Assembly (NCBI RefSeq): GCF_022869785.1 | Contig: NZ_CP094997.1 | Span: 3,348,001-3,412,000, forward strand | Origin: Dyadobacter chenwenxiniae | Lineage (GTDB): Bacteria > Bacteroidota > Bacteroidia > Cytophagales > Spirosomataceae | DNA: 64,000 bases | Reading direction: 5' to 3' | Shown here: positions 1 through 7,535 of the stretch, in pieces | Layout: every line of letters starts with the position of its first letter | Numbering within the stretch: the first letter of the stretch is position 1 | The notes under the pieces: generated by a model | What the model saw: only the letters and a program-made list of their open reading frames with translations | Databases searched by the model: none | Told to the model about the DNA's origin: nothing | Made by a program: the position numbers and the translations under genes

Positions 1-1
1 C

Positions 2-256
2 AATGTGGGCCTTACTGCGCCTTACATGCACGACGGGCGATACCATACTTTGGAGGAAGTGCTCGACCATTACACCGATAGTGTCCAGAAATCGCCTACG
101 CTTGATTCCCTGCTGGTTCAGTCCAATGGTAAAACCGGGATTGCATTGTCCCCGGCAGACAAACAGGCGCTCACTGCTTTCCTGAAAACACTTTCCGACG
201 AGCAGTTTATCCGTGATACCAAATTCGCCGACCCGGGGGTAGGAACCGCATTTTAA
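2..256 (+). CDS. Di-heme cytochrome c peroxidase (MauG/CcpA family), C-terminal part
   Basis: Only the last ~84 residues are inside the window; the gene enters from the left. The visible part carries the family's C-terminal signature LTAPYMHDGR followed by a helix TLEEVLDHY and the closing ALTAFLKTL segment. The distal haem sites lie upstream and cannot be seen. The second peroxidase at 1687 has the same C-terminal layout (LTAPYMHDGR, TLEEVIEHY, MIAFLHTL), so the two are paralogues in one operon. Proteins of this family are periplasmic and use two c-type haems, either to reduce peroxide or, in the MauG/MbnH branch, to oxidise residues of a partner protein. A GTG at position 5 is an internal codon, not the start. 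Confidence 0.85.
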   Translation, partial: NVGLTAPYMHDGRYHTLEEVLDHYTDSVQKSPTLDSLLVQSNGKTGIALSPADKQALTAFLKTLSDEQFIRDTKFADPGVGTAF

Positions 257-267
257 ACGATATGATT

Positions 268-1176
268 ATGAAAATCAAATACATAGCGTTCATAGCGCTG
301 TTTCTCGCGGGGCGGGCCTCTGTGGCCTGTGACATTTGCGGGTGTGCCAACAGTGGCTCTTATTTCGGCCTGATGCCCCAATCCCACAAATCGGTGATCG
401 GGCTGCGTTATCAGCGCCTGCATTTCGTAACGCACGGCGACAGCAAGGTTTTGAAAACGGAAGAGCATTTCCACGTCGGCGAATTGTACGCCCGGTTGTT
501 CCCGATCAAGCGTGTGCAGGTGATGGCTTTTGTCCCTTATCGCATTGACAGACAGGTCACTTCTGCGGATGTGAAAAAGCAGAATGGCCTGGGTGATATC
601 ACGGTTTTGGCCAATTACAACATCCTGAACACTTTCATGGACAAGGAAACTTCCGGCAAATTCAATCATACCCTGATGGTGGGTGGCGGGGTTAAGCTAC
701 CTACCGGTCAGTTCAAATTTGATGAGAACAATACGCTGGAAGTGGCCAACGCCAATTTTCAGTTAGGGACTGGCAGCACAGACCTGATCGTCAATGCCTT
801 TTACACGATTAATAAAGAGCAATGGGGCCTGGCTACCAACATTTCCCGCAAGTTTAATACGACCAATTCACAGGGTTACCGGTTTGGCGATCAGGTGTTT
901 GGAACCGTAGAGCTGTACCGGTCTTTTAACCTGGGCAACATTTCACTGACACCCAGCATCGGCGTTTACGGCGAACATGCGGACCAGGGAAAGCAGCACG
1001 GTCAGGTGCTCGACATCACGGGAGGCAGGCTGCTGAATGCCACCGCAGGGGTTACATTTTTCTCCGACCAATGGACGGTCGGGATCAATGCCCAAAAGCC
1101 CGTGGCCCAGAAAAGCGCTTCTGGTCATGTCCTAGCCCGGGAGAGGCTGATGCTGCAAGTAGGATTTTTATTTTAA
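268..1176 (+). CDS. Outer-membrane beta-barrel (transporter-like) with CDICGC N-terminus
   Basis: About 302 residues: a signal peptide (residues 1-20, hydrophobic IAFIALFLAG then a cleavage-like ASVAC), then CDICGCANSG directly after it, then alternating amphipathic strands ending in an aromatic FLF terminus typical of outer-membrane barrels. The CxxCxC just after the signal peptide could bind a metal or be oxidised; that is inference. Proteins of this look often sit beside MbnP-like and MauG-like genes in Bacteroidota, as here. It starts 11 bases after the upstream peroxidase. An earlier ATG at 262 is possible; 268 leaves a cleaner signal peptide. The substrate is unknown. Confidence 0.7.
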   Translation: MKIKYIAFIALFLAGRASVACDICGCANSGSYFGLMPQSHKSVIGLRYQRLHFVTHGDSKVLKTEEHFHVGELYARLFPIKRVQVMAFVPYRIDRQVTSADVKKQNGLGDITVLANYNILNTFMDKETSGKFNHTLMVGGGVKLPTGQFKFDENNTLEVANANFQLGTGSTDLIVNAFYTINKEQWGLATNISRKFNTTNSQGYRFGDQVFGTVELYRSFNLGNISLTPSIGVYGEHADQGKQHGQVLDITGGRLLNATAGVTFFSDQWTVGINAQKPVAQKSASGHVLARERLMLQVGFLF

Positions 1177-1198
1177 TACATCTAAAGCAATAAAAAAA

Positions 1199-1690
1199 AT
1201 GATACGTATAATCATATCCGTTTGTCTTTCCATAATTTTTTCGGCTTGCTCAGGAGAGGATAACAAGCCATTGGTAACACCCATCGCAGCGGGAGAGCTG
1301 AACATCACTTTTGATGCGAAGGTGGGTAATGTTGATTTTGCGCTGAACAAAGACTTTGCGGTTGGGAGCCAGACGCTGAACTTTTCAAAGCTCCGGTACT
1401 GGATCAGTAATGTAGTTCTAGTCAATGCGCAGGGAACCGAGTTCATCGTGCCGGATTCCTACTTCCTAATGGAGGAGGTGGGTGAGCTGGATCTTTCCGG
1501 CACGATCAACGAGAAATTGATCTATCCTGCCAACAAGCGCGAAACAATCACTTTAAAGGGCATTCCAGCCGGTGAGTACAAGTCCGTCAAGTTTGCTATC
1601 GGGGTAGATGCGAGGCATAATGATAACCTGAGCCTCCGTGCGGGCGAACTGTCGATCGCCAACGGGATGAGCAGCTCAGTGATTCAATGA
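1199..1690 (+). CDS. MbnP-like copper-binding lipoprotein, C-terminally truncated
   Basis: 163 residues with a lipobox (IIFSAC, Cys17), followed by the MbnP-type strand pattern: NITFDAKVGN, FSKLRYWISNVVL and the later GVDARHNDNLSLRAGEL. MbnP proteins bind copper in the periplasm, and in studied cases the site depends on a tryptophan oxidised to kynurenine by a MauG-like partner (MbnH). Family members usually continue another ~80-120 residues past the NGM position, through an aromatic-rich strand and further conserved segments. Here the protein stops six residues after NGM, and the stop overlaps the next start (ATGA at 1687). I infer a deletion joining the middle of mbnP to its 3' end; the gene may be non-functional. 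Confidence 0.7.
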   Translation: MIRIIISVCLSIIFSACSGEDNKPLVTPIAAGELNITFDAKVGNVDFALNKDFAVGSQTLNFSKLRYWISNVVLVNAQGTEFIVPDSYFLMEEVGELDLSGTINEKLIYPANKRETITLKGIPAGEYKSVKFAIGVDARHNDNLSLRAGELSIANGMSSSVIQ

Positions 1691-2745
1691 TACCAGGTAT
1701 CAATCGATTGACGATCTTGTTAATGGCTGTCATGTTGAATGCTTGTGACAAACCGGGACTGGTATTGCAACAAAAGCCTTACCGATTTCAGGTTCCTGCG
1801 CACTTTCCTGAACCTGTTTTCGACACCGAAAACCCGATGAGCCAGGCCGGGGTGCAACTGGGGAGGATGCTCTTTTATGATAAAAGGCTGTCGGCCAATA
1901 ACCAGGTGTCGTGTGCCAGTTGTCATGATCCGAAACTCGCACTTAGCGATGGTGTGAAACTAAGTAATGCGGGCGTTTCGGCGACTGCATTGCACCGCCA
2001 TTCACCGGCATTGTTCAATCTGGCATGGGCCAACAACGGGCTTTTTTGGGACGGCGGCGCAACAAACCTGGAATCCCAGGCATTTGCGCCATTGACTGCC
2101 CAAGACGAAATGGCACAGGACCTGGATCAGCTGGTCATTGAGCTTAATGCGGTTCCTGCATACGTTTCAGGTTTTCAGCAGGCGTTTGACGAACCCGCCA
2201 ATGCACAAAATGTAGCGAAGGCCTTGGCGCAATTCGAGCGCTCACTGGTGTCTGCCGGCTCGAAGTATGATCGATACCTGTTGAAAATCAAGGGCGAAAC
2301 GTTGACTGACGACGAGCTGAAAGGCCGGGAACTGGTCCGGCAAAAATGCCAGGGATGTCATGTTGGCGAGCTCTTCACGGACCAAAGTTTCCATAACAAC
2401 GGCATCGATTCGGACTTCTCCAATTCGGAACATGAAGGCATTCACCAGGGAAGATACAGGATCACCTATGACCCTGCCGATCTTGGGAAATTCAAAACGC
2501 CATCGCTCCGAAATGTCTCATTGACTGCTCCTTATATGCATGACGGTCGTTTCGCCACGCTGGAAGAAGTGATTGAACATTACTCGGGCGGGATCAAAGG
2601 CTCTGCCACGCTTTCTTCCCGGATTCCCGAAGGAGGATTTCACTTTTCAAAACAGGAAAAGAAGCAAATGATCGCATTTCTGCATACGCTGACAGACGAT
2701 TCATTTATTGAAAATCCAGATCATGGAAAACCATCAGATCACTAA
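1687..2745 (+). CDS. Di-heme cytochrome c peroxidase (MauG/MbnH-like) lipoprotein
   Basis: 352 residues. A lipobox (VMLNAC, Cys20) anchors it. The first haem motif is CASCH at 76-80 and the second CQGCH at 221-225, the spacing expected for di-haem peroxidases; LTAPYMHDGR lies in the C-terminal third. Its start overlaps the MbnP-like stop by four bases, so the two are translationally coupled, the arrangement known for MbnP/MbnH pairs. The likely role is oxidation of the copper-binding partner or of peroxide in the periplasm; which of the two cannot be read from sequence. It is followed after 16 bases by the next gene of the operon. Confidence 0.88.
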   Translation: MIPGINRLTILLMAVMLNACDKPGLVLQQKPYRFQVPAHFPEPVFDTENPMSQAGVQLGRMLFYDKRLSANNQVSCASCHDPKLALSDGVKLSNAGVSATALHRHSPALFNLAWANNGLFWDGGATNLESQAFAPLTAQDEMAQDLDQLVIELNAVPAYVSGFQQAFDEPANAQNVAKALAQFERSLVSAGSKYDRYLLKIKGETLTDDELKGRELVRQKCQGCHVGELFTDQSFHNNGIDSDFSNSEHEGIHQGRYRITYDPADLGKFKTPSLRNVSLTAPYMHDGRFATLEEVIEHYSGGIKGSATLSSRIPEGGFHFSKQEKKQMIAFLHTLTDDSFIENPDHGKPSDH

Positions 2746-2761
2746 CATTTAACTACTTAGA

Positions 2762-3244
2762 ATGAAAACATACCTGATTTTAATGATTGCTGCATTGGCT
2801 ATAATGGCCTGCGACAGCGATCAGAAGAGCGGAAATCATCTTGCTCACCACGAGATGTCACAGGCCGGTCACCAACACCCGAAGGCGAAGCAGCTGCTCG
2901 ATCTGCATGACAGCCTGATGGAGAAAATGGAGGAAATTCTGACGCTCAAAAAGCGCCTGAAAAGTATCATCAATCGACTCGACAGCCTGAATGGGATCAG
3001 CCCGAGCCCAGAGCTGCAAAAGCGAAAACAGCAGGCAGAAGCGCTTGCGGAACAGCTGAGCCAGGCAGACGAATCGATGATGGACTGGATGCATCAGTAC
3101 AAAACAGACACCCTAGAAAAGCTCGATGCCGGCCGGCAAGACGCCTACATTGCGGACCAGACCGCGAAAATGAACCTGGTGAACAGCCAGACCCAGAATG
3201 CTATGTCAAAGTCAAAAGAATTTATAAAAAACAACAACCAATGA
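2762..3244 (+). CDS. His-rich coiled-coil lipoprotein
   Basis: 160 residues. The lipobox (LAIMAC, Cys17) is followed by a short histidine-rich stretch (NHLAHHEM, GHQH) and then a long helical, Leu/Lys/Glu/Gln-rich region (about 45-150) predicted to form a coiled coil. No catalytic motif is seen and I do not recognise a named family with certainty; similar small lipoproteins sit upstream of SCO genes in Bacteroidota. Its stop overlaps the SCO start by four bases (ATGA at 3241), so the two are coupled. Histidine clusters next to a copper chaperone suggest metal binding, which is inference only. Confidence 0.7.
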   Translation: MKTYLILMIAALAIMACDSDQKSGNHLAHHEMSQAGHQHPKAKQLLDLHDSLMEKMEEILTLKKRLKSIINRLDSLNGISPSPELQKRKQQAEALAEQLSQADESMMDWMHQYKTDTLEKLDAGRQDAYIADQTAKMNLVNSQTQNAMSKSKEFIKNNNQ

Positions 3245-3876
3245 AACACTTAATCGCTTGTGTACTGGTGCTATGGATCGGTGCATGTAAACATAAAAAG
3301 CTTCCGATTCTGGGCGAGCCGGAAATTGTCACAAAAATGGTAGATGGCAAGAAAACCGAAGTGACAGAGTATCCGAGAATTCCAGACTATTCTTTTATTA
3401 ATCAGAAAAATCAAACATTCACCCAAAAGCAAATGGAAGGGAAAATCTATGTCGCCGATTTCTTTTTCACCGCCTGCCCGACCATCTGTCCGGTCATGAA
3501 ATCAAACATGCTAACAGTGGTGGAGCGATATAAAGACAATCCAAAAGTGGGCATTCTTTCCCATACCATTGACCCTGAGCACGACACCCCGGCTGTACTC
3601 AAAAAATATGCGGATGATTTAGGCTTGAAAGGCGATATGTGGCAGTTTGTGACCGGGGACCGGGAAAAAATCTATGACATCGGTCAGAAGCACTACATGG
3701 TCAGCGCGATGGCTGACCCCAATGAGCCGGGTGGGTTTATTCACAGCGGCGCTTTTGTGCTGGTTGATAAAGACCGGTATGCCCGTGGGATTTATGACGG
3801 CACTTCAAAGGAAAGCACTGCCAAGCTAATTGAAGATATGGGTGTTTTGTTGGAAGAATCAAACACGGAAGAATGA
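3241..3876 (+). CDS. SCO1/SenC family copper chaperone / thiol redox lipoprotein
   Basis: 211 residues. A lipobox (WIGAC, Cys16) tethers a thioredoxin-fold domain. It has the full SCO copper site: CPTIC with Cys79 and Cys83, and the distal His168 in FIHSGAFVLVD. DPEHDTP and the VTGD segment are also typical. SCO proteins deliver copper to, or reduce the CuA site of, cytochrome oxidase, and act in the periplasm. The gene is coupled to the upstream lipoprotein and is in one operon with the MbnP/MauG genes, supporting a copper-handling role for the whole unit. Confidence 0.92.
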   Translation: MKHLIACVLVLWIGACKHKKLPILGEPEIVTKMVDGKKTEVTEYPRIPDYSFINQKNQTFTQKQMEGKIYVADFFFTACPTICPVMKSNMLTVVERYKDNPKVGILSHTIDPEHDTPAVLKKYADDLGLKGDMWQFVTGDREKIYDIGQKHYMVSAMADPNEPGGFIHSGAFVLVDKDRYARGIYDGTSKESTAKLIEDMGVLLEESNTEE

Positions 3877-3877
3877 T

Positions 3878-4135
3878 ATGTATGAAGCATCTGTGTACAT
3901 TTACGAGCTGGACAAAATCTATATTGCCATTAAAAACAAGCTGAGTTTACCCTACAAAATAGAGGTATATGCCCGGAATGGACAACAGCTAAACAAGGAG
4001 TATAATAACCTTCCTGTATACCGGCGAAAGATAGATGTTTCAATGCTTTCGAAAGTTCCGTTTTTTCCTTTATGTATCTCCCTGTTAATCCGAACACAAG
4101 GTCAGCAAACTGATCCTATTTATTTAAGGCAGTAA
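3878..4135 (+). CDS. Small orphan protein resembling a T9SS C-terminal domain
   Basis: 85 residues, starting one base after the SCO stop, so probably translated by reinitiation. The pattern IEVYARNGQQL, RRKIDVSML, TQGQQ and a closing PIYLRQ resembles the strand order of type IX secretion C-terminal sorting domains (VYxxNGQ, IDVSxL, closing hydrophobic pair). Normally such a domain ends a large secreted protein; here there is no passenger and no signal peptide. The central VPFFPLCISLL departs from the usual GxYxV pattern, which could mean an indel. Its last 20 bases overlap the 3' end of the opposite gene at 4116. It may be a real small protein or a relic. Confidence 0.45.
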   Translation: MYEASVYIYELDKIYIAIKNKLSLPYKIEVYARNGQQLNKEYNNLPVYRRKIDVSMLSKVPFFPLCISLLIRTQGQQTDPIYLRQ

Positions 4136-5198
4136 TGGCATTTCCATCATAACGATACACTCCACTTAAAGTGCCAAACCAGATGCTTCCATCATTCGCT
4201 TCTGAGATACCGAAAATCAAATTTTTATAATCTTCATATTCCGACATTACATCGGTTACAGTAGGCTTTTGGTTAGACAATGTCTGTGCGTCAAACCGGG
4301 AAAGTGCCCACTTTTCGCTTCCGTTATAAGGAGATTTTGAACTGGTCCAGATGTTGCCCATTTTGTCTTCGTAGACATATCCGGTAGGTTGCTGTGAGAA
4401 ATTGGTAAATGTATTACCATCAATGCGCCAAAGGCCGTCTTCTGCGCTTGCTAGCCAGATATTGCCTTTCGTATCCTCAATGATCTTACGAACATTTAAG
4501 AAAGATTCGCCATTATGGGTAACAACCTTAAATTTTTCTCCGTCAAAAGTGAAGGTATTGCCTCTTGTGCCAAACCAAAATTTTCCAGTTTTGTCTTCTA
4601 CAATAGAATTAACATCATTATCGTAAGGGTCAAAACGTGACAATCCTTCATTCATCTTATATGTCGTAAAGGATTTTCCTTTTGCGTTGAGCGAGTCGGA
4701 CTGCCGAGCCGGGTCGTAGCGGCTTGCTCCGGCTTTTGTGCCAAACCAGATATTGCCGGCTTTATCTTCATAAATATCAAGAACCTGATCACTCGCAAGC
4801 CCATCCTTAGTTGTAAAATGCTGAAAAGTTTTCCCATCTGCCCGACTGGGATCATAATAATATACTCCGGAATAAGTGGTCGAAAACCAAAAATTCCCTT
4901 TTTTATCTTCTAACACAGCAAAAAAACGGGCTGAACTTACATTGCCGGTAATATTTGTGAACGACTGTCCTACCGGCCGTTTAGGATCGTACCGAAAAAT
5001 ACCATCAAACGCAGCAATCCAGGTATTGCCCTTACTGTCTTGTATAAAATTACGGGTGATTGTCTTAGGCACATTAGAGGTAATCAATTCTTGCTTTTCG
5101 TAAATCTCCCCTTTTGGTAAGCCAAATTGCCCTTGTCCTTCACACAAAGTGGTTAGAATCAACATGAATAAGGCACAAATGTGCACGGATTTTGTCAT
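4116..5198 (-). CDS. Secreted two-component-regulator-type beta-propeller protein
   Basis: 360 residues with a signal peptide (1-22) and then repeated 'two-component regulator propeller' blades of about 40-50 residues: DSKGNTWIAA, DKKGNFWFST, DKAGNIWFGT, DKTGKFWFGT, DTKGNIWLAS, DKMGNIWTSS and a last DGSIWFGT. In most proteins this sensor propeller is the periplasmic part of a hybrid histidine kinase; here there is no membrane segment or kinase, so it is a free sensor or binding protein. It is transcribed alone, and its 3' end overlaps the opposing small gene. A ligand cannot be predicted. Confidence 0.8.
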   Translation of the reverse strand: MTKSVHICALFMLILTTLCEGQGQFGLPKGEIYEKQELITSNVPKTITRNFIQDSKGNTWIAAFDGIFRYDPKRPVGQSFTNITGNVSSARFFAVLEDKKGNFWFSTTYSGVYYYDPSRADGKTFQHFTTKDGLASDQVLDIYEDKAGNIWFGTKAGASRYDPARQSDSLNAKGKSFTTYKMNEGLSRFDPYDNDVNSIVEDKTGKFWFGTRGNTFTFDGEKFKVVTHNGESFLNVRKIIEDTKGNIWLASAEDGLWRIDGNTFTNFSQQPTGYVYEDKMGNIWTSSKSPYNGSEKWALSRFDAQTLSNQKPTVTDVMSEYEDYKNLIFGISEANDGSIWFGTLSGVYRYDGNAITALNK

Positions 5199-5312
5199 GA
5201 ATTTACAGGTTTAAGATTTCCTGCAAATCAACTGTTTTTTGATTAAAGATTTAGTTAACAGCCTGTTAATGATTGTTACTCGGGATGGCACTACCACATT
5301 GAGCCGGGCTGC

Positions 5313-6089
5313 TTACTTCATCAGACTAATATTGGTCATTCCGCCATCCGACAGGATTTCGGTGCCAACTACAAAGGCCGAATCGTCCGAAGCCAGGAAT
5401 AGTGCAGCTTTTCCAATGTCGGACGGAAGTCCCTGTTTGCCGACCGGGATCATATCAACCCAAAGTTGCTTCACTTGTTTCAAATGCTCTGCCGGTACTA
5501 GCTTTTCAAAAACAGGTGTATCGATAGAACCCGGAGATAGTGCATTGACCCGGATTTTTCTAGGCAATAAATCCAGCGATAAGCCTTTTGCCAAAGATAT
5601 GACGGCTGCTTTCGCCGCACTGTAAATGGCCATTCCCGGCACGGCACGATGCGCAGCGCTCGATCCGATCAGTATGACAGACGCTCCGTCATTTAAATAA
5701 GGCAGCGACTTTTGCACCGTAAAATAGGCACTTTTCAGGTTTAAGTCCATGTAAAGATCATACCCTTCCTCGGTCACATCGCTTATTGAACCCATCGGAA
5801 CCCCATCCACAACACCGCCTGCATTCACGACCAATACGTCAATTTTCCCAAACGTATCTGCGGTCTTTTTGAAGGTATTTTCCAGATCATCCAGGTTTGT
5901 AACATCGCCTTTAATACCAATAAAACCTTCACCCAATGCTGTAACCGACTTGTCTAATGTTGTCTGGTTTCTTCCTGTAATTGCACCCACTGCGCCTTCA
6001 TTCCTGAAAGTCTCTGCAATGCCAAATCCAATACCGCTATTCCCGCCGGTAATGACGGCTACTTTATTTTCTAATCTTTTCATTTTCAT
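5313..6089 (-). CDS. Short-chain dehydrogenase/reductase (SDR)
   Basis: 258 residues, classical SDR length. The NAD(P)-binding motif TGGNSGIG lies at 14-21. The usual NNAG is VNAGG here (first Asn replaced by Val). The catalytic triad is Ser143, Tyr156 and Lys160 (YSAAK). The C-terminal substrate loop ends in LSDGGM. It follows the second SDR by 25 bases on the same strand, forming a two-gene unit divergent from the HxlR regulator. The substrate is unknown; such HxlR-linked SDRs often act on quinones or carbonyl toxins, which is inference. An alternative start two codons downstream (6083) is equally good. Confidence 0.9.
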   Translation of the reverse strand: MKMKRLENKVAVITGGNSGIGFGIAETFRNEGAVGAITGRNQTTLDKSVTALGEGFIGIKGDVTNLDDLENTFKKTADTFGKIDVLVVNAGGVVDGVPMGSISDVTEEGYDLYMDLNLKSAYFTVQKSLPYLNDGASVILIGSSAAHRAVPGMAIYSAAKAAVISLAKGLSLDLLPRKIRVNALSPGSIDTPVFEKLVPAEHLKQVKQLWVDMIPVGKQGLPSDIGKAALFLASDDSAFVVGTEILSDGGMTNISLMK

Positions 6090-6114
6090 TTTTTGATAAA
6101 TAAATTCTTAATAC

Positions 6115-6870
6115 TTACAGCCCGTAAATGCCGCCTGATACGGAGATTTTCTCTCCCGTGATCCATGCAGATTCGTCCGAAGCCAGGAATACTGCCACTT
6201 TCGCAATATCATCGGGCTGTCCGGTGCGGCCCAGTGGTGTACTGGCAACGAATTTCGTTTCGGCTTCGCTACCAATAAATCCTGCGCTGCGTGAACCCTC
6301 GGTTTCGACGACGCCCGGCAGAATTGAGTTGATACGGATGTTTTTCCCGCTGAATTCCTTTGATAAGGAGATCGTTATGGCATCCAGCGCAGCTTTGGTT
6401 GCGGAGTAAACCGATCCTGTGGGTAATGGCGTCTTGCCTGCCTCGGAGCTAATGTTGATGATGTTGCCGCCTTTATCTCCAAAGAGTTTTAATGAACCCT
6501 GAATGGAGAGTATCGAACCGAGAACATTGATGTTGAACTGCTCGTGGAAAGTCCGGGCGGATACTTCTTCAATCGGCTGATACTGGTAAATTCCTGCATT
6601 GTTTACCAGGATATCCAAAGTCCCGAAAGCACTTTTGGTCTCTTCAAACAGCCTGGTTACATCGGCTTCGATGGATACGTCCCCCTGGACAGCGATGGCG
6701 GTGCCGCCGTTGTCTGTGATATCCTTTACCACTTTGTCTGCACCTTCCCTACTCGAAGCATAATTCACGACCACTTTTGCGCCTTCTGCTGCAAATTGTT
6801 TGGCTATCGCAGCTCCTATTCCCTTTGATGCGCCGGTTACTACTGCTACTTTATTCTGTAATCTGCTCAC
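6115..6870 (-). CDS. Short-chain dehydrogenase/reductase (SDR, FabG-like)
   Basis: 251 residues. TGASKGIG at 12-19 binds the cofactor, NNAG at 90-93 is intact, and the catalytic residues are Ser141/Ser142, Tyr155 and Lys159 (YSATK). VVVNYASS after beta-2 lacks the acidic residue typical of strict NAD users, suggesting NADP. It ends in the common SVSGGIYG. The gene begins 105 bases from the divergent HxlR regulator, with repeated GTAAC half-sites between them, so it is likely the first gene of an HxlR-controlled pair with the SDR at 5313. No substrate can be assigned. Confidence 0.9.
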   Translation of the reverse strand: MSRLQNKVAVVTGASKGIGAAIAKQFAAEGAKVVVNYASSREGADKVVKDITDNGGTAIAVQGDVSIEADVTRLFEETKSAFGTLDILVNNAGIYQYQPIEEVSARTFHEQFNINVLGSILSIQGSLKLFGDKGGNIINISSEAGKTPLPTGSVYSATKAALDAITISLSKEFSGKNIRINSILPGVVETEGSRSAGFIGSEAETKFVASTPLGRTGQPDDIAKVAVFLASDESAWITGEKISVSGGIYGL

Positions 6871-6925
6871 TTTTCAATCCATTTAAGTTTACGCTTACAA
6901 AGTTAGGTTCGCGAAGTTTACAATC

Positions 6926-6948
6926 GTAACTTTGTTACGAAAAGTAAC
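6926..6948. promoter_or_regulatory. Probable HxlR operator: overlapping GTAAC/GTTAC inverted repeats
   Basis: GTAAC-TTT-GTTAC (6926-6938) overlaps GTTAC-GAAAA-GTAAC (6934-6948), and two more GTAAC copies follow at 6950-6954 and 6961-6965. This lies exactly between the divergent SDR and HxlR genes, where a winged-helix HxlR dimer would bind. The repeat is seen directly; binding is inference. Confidence 0.55.
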
Positions 6949-6975
6949 AGTAACATCGAGGTAACAAACTAACCT

Positions 6976-7329
6976 ATGCAGTGCGAACCACATCTGATTG
7001 ACAAGCATAAAAAAAAGATGATGGCCGTCCAGGATTCCATGGATGTGCTGAACGGCAAATGGAAGATCTCTATCATATCTTCTATTTGCTATTATAACAA
7101 AAGGCGATTTTCGGACATTCTCAACGACGTGGCCGGTATTTCCAACAAAATGCTGAGCAAGGAATTGAAAGAGCTGGAAATAAATCAGCTGGTAAAAAGG
7201 ACCGTGCTGGACACCCAGCCCATAACGGTTCAGTACGAGCTAACCGAACACGGCCTGACGCTGAAAACCATCATTAACAACCTCACTGACTGGGGAGTAG
7301 CGCACCGCAAGAAGATCATTGGCGAATAG
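6976..7329 (+). CDS. HxlR-family winged-helix transcriptional regulator
   Basis: 117 residues, full length for the family. The HxlR signature is clear: DVLNGKWKISIISSI, then RRFSDILNDVAGISNKMLSKELKELE as helix-turn-helix, and the wing VQYELTEHG. Cys3 near the N-terminus is at a position often used for redox or electrophile sensing in this family. It is divergent from two SDRs with GTAAC repeats in between, so it most likely represses them and itself until an electrophile or quinone is sensed; the inducer is inferred from family knowledge only. Confidence 0.9.
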   Translation: MQCEPHLIDKHKKKMMAVQDSMDVLNGKWKISIISSICYYNKRRFSDILNDVAGISNKMLSKELKELEINQLVKRTVLDTQPITVQYELTEHGLTLKTIINNLTDWGVAHRKKIIGE

Positions 7330-7331
7330 AC

Positions 7332-7478
7332 GATGAAGAAGTTCCATTTGTTCAATTGGCCAATTATAAGCAGCAGCTTCCATGGGCGACGTTCCGCGAA
7401 ATTTCTGCCGGTGGTCACCAGTTGAATAATGACCTGAGCAACGTAGCAGAAAGTATTCGCTCGCTGGGAGCGGCATGA
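7332..7478 (+). pseudogene. Remnant of an alpha/beta-hydrolase C-terminus
   Basis: An open stretch just past the HxlR stop, in a different frame, reads through PFVQLANYKQQLP, then ISAGGHQLNND and VAESIRSLG before a TGA at 7476. A GGHQLNxD segment followed by a helix ending in IxxL matches the catalytic-His end of alpha/beta hydrolases. There is no start and the rest of the enzyme is missing, so this looks like a 3' relic. Identification is by pattern only. Confidence 0.35.
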
Positions 7479-7535
7479 TGCGTTTTTCCTGTATTGAACC
7501 CACCCGAATGCGGAGACACAAATAGATGACAAAAA

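Noticed and set aside
7240..7532. Minus-strand open frames with an ankyrin-like SPMEAAAYNWPIEQ stretch
   Set aside because: A single weak ankyrin-like match, overlapping the HxlR gene; the plus-strand hydrolase reading of the same bases is more convincing.
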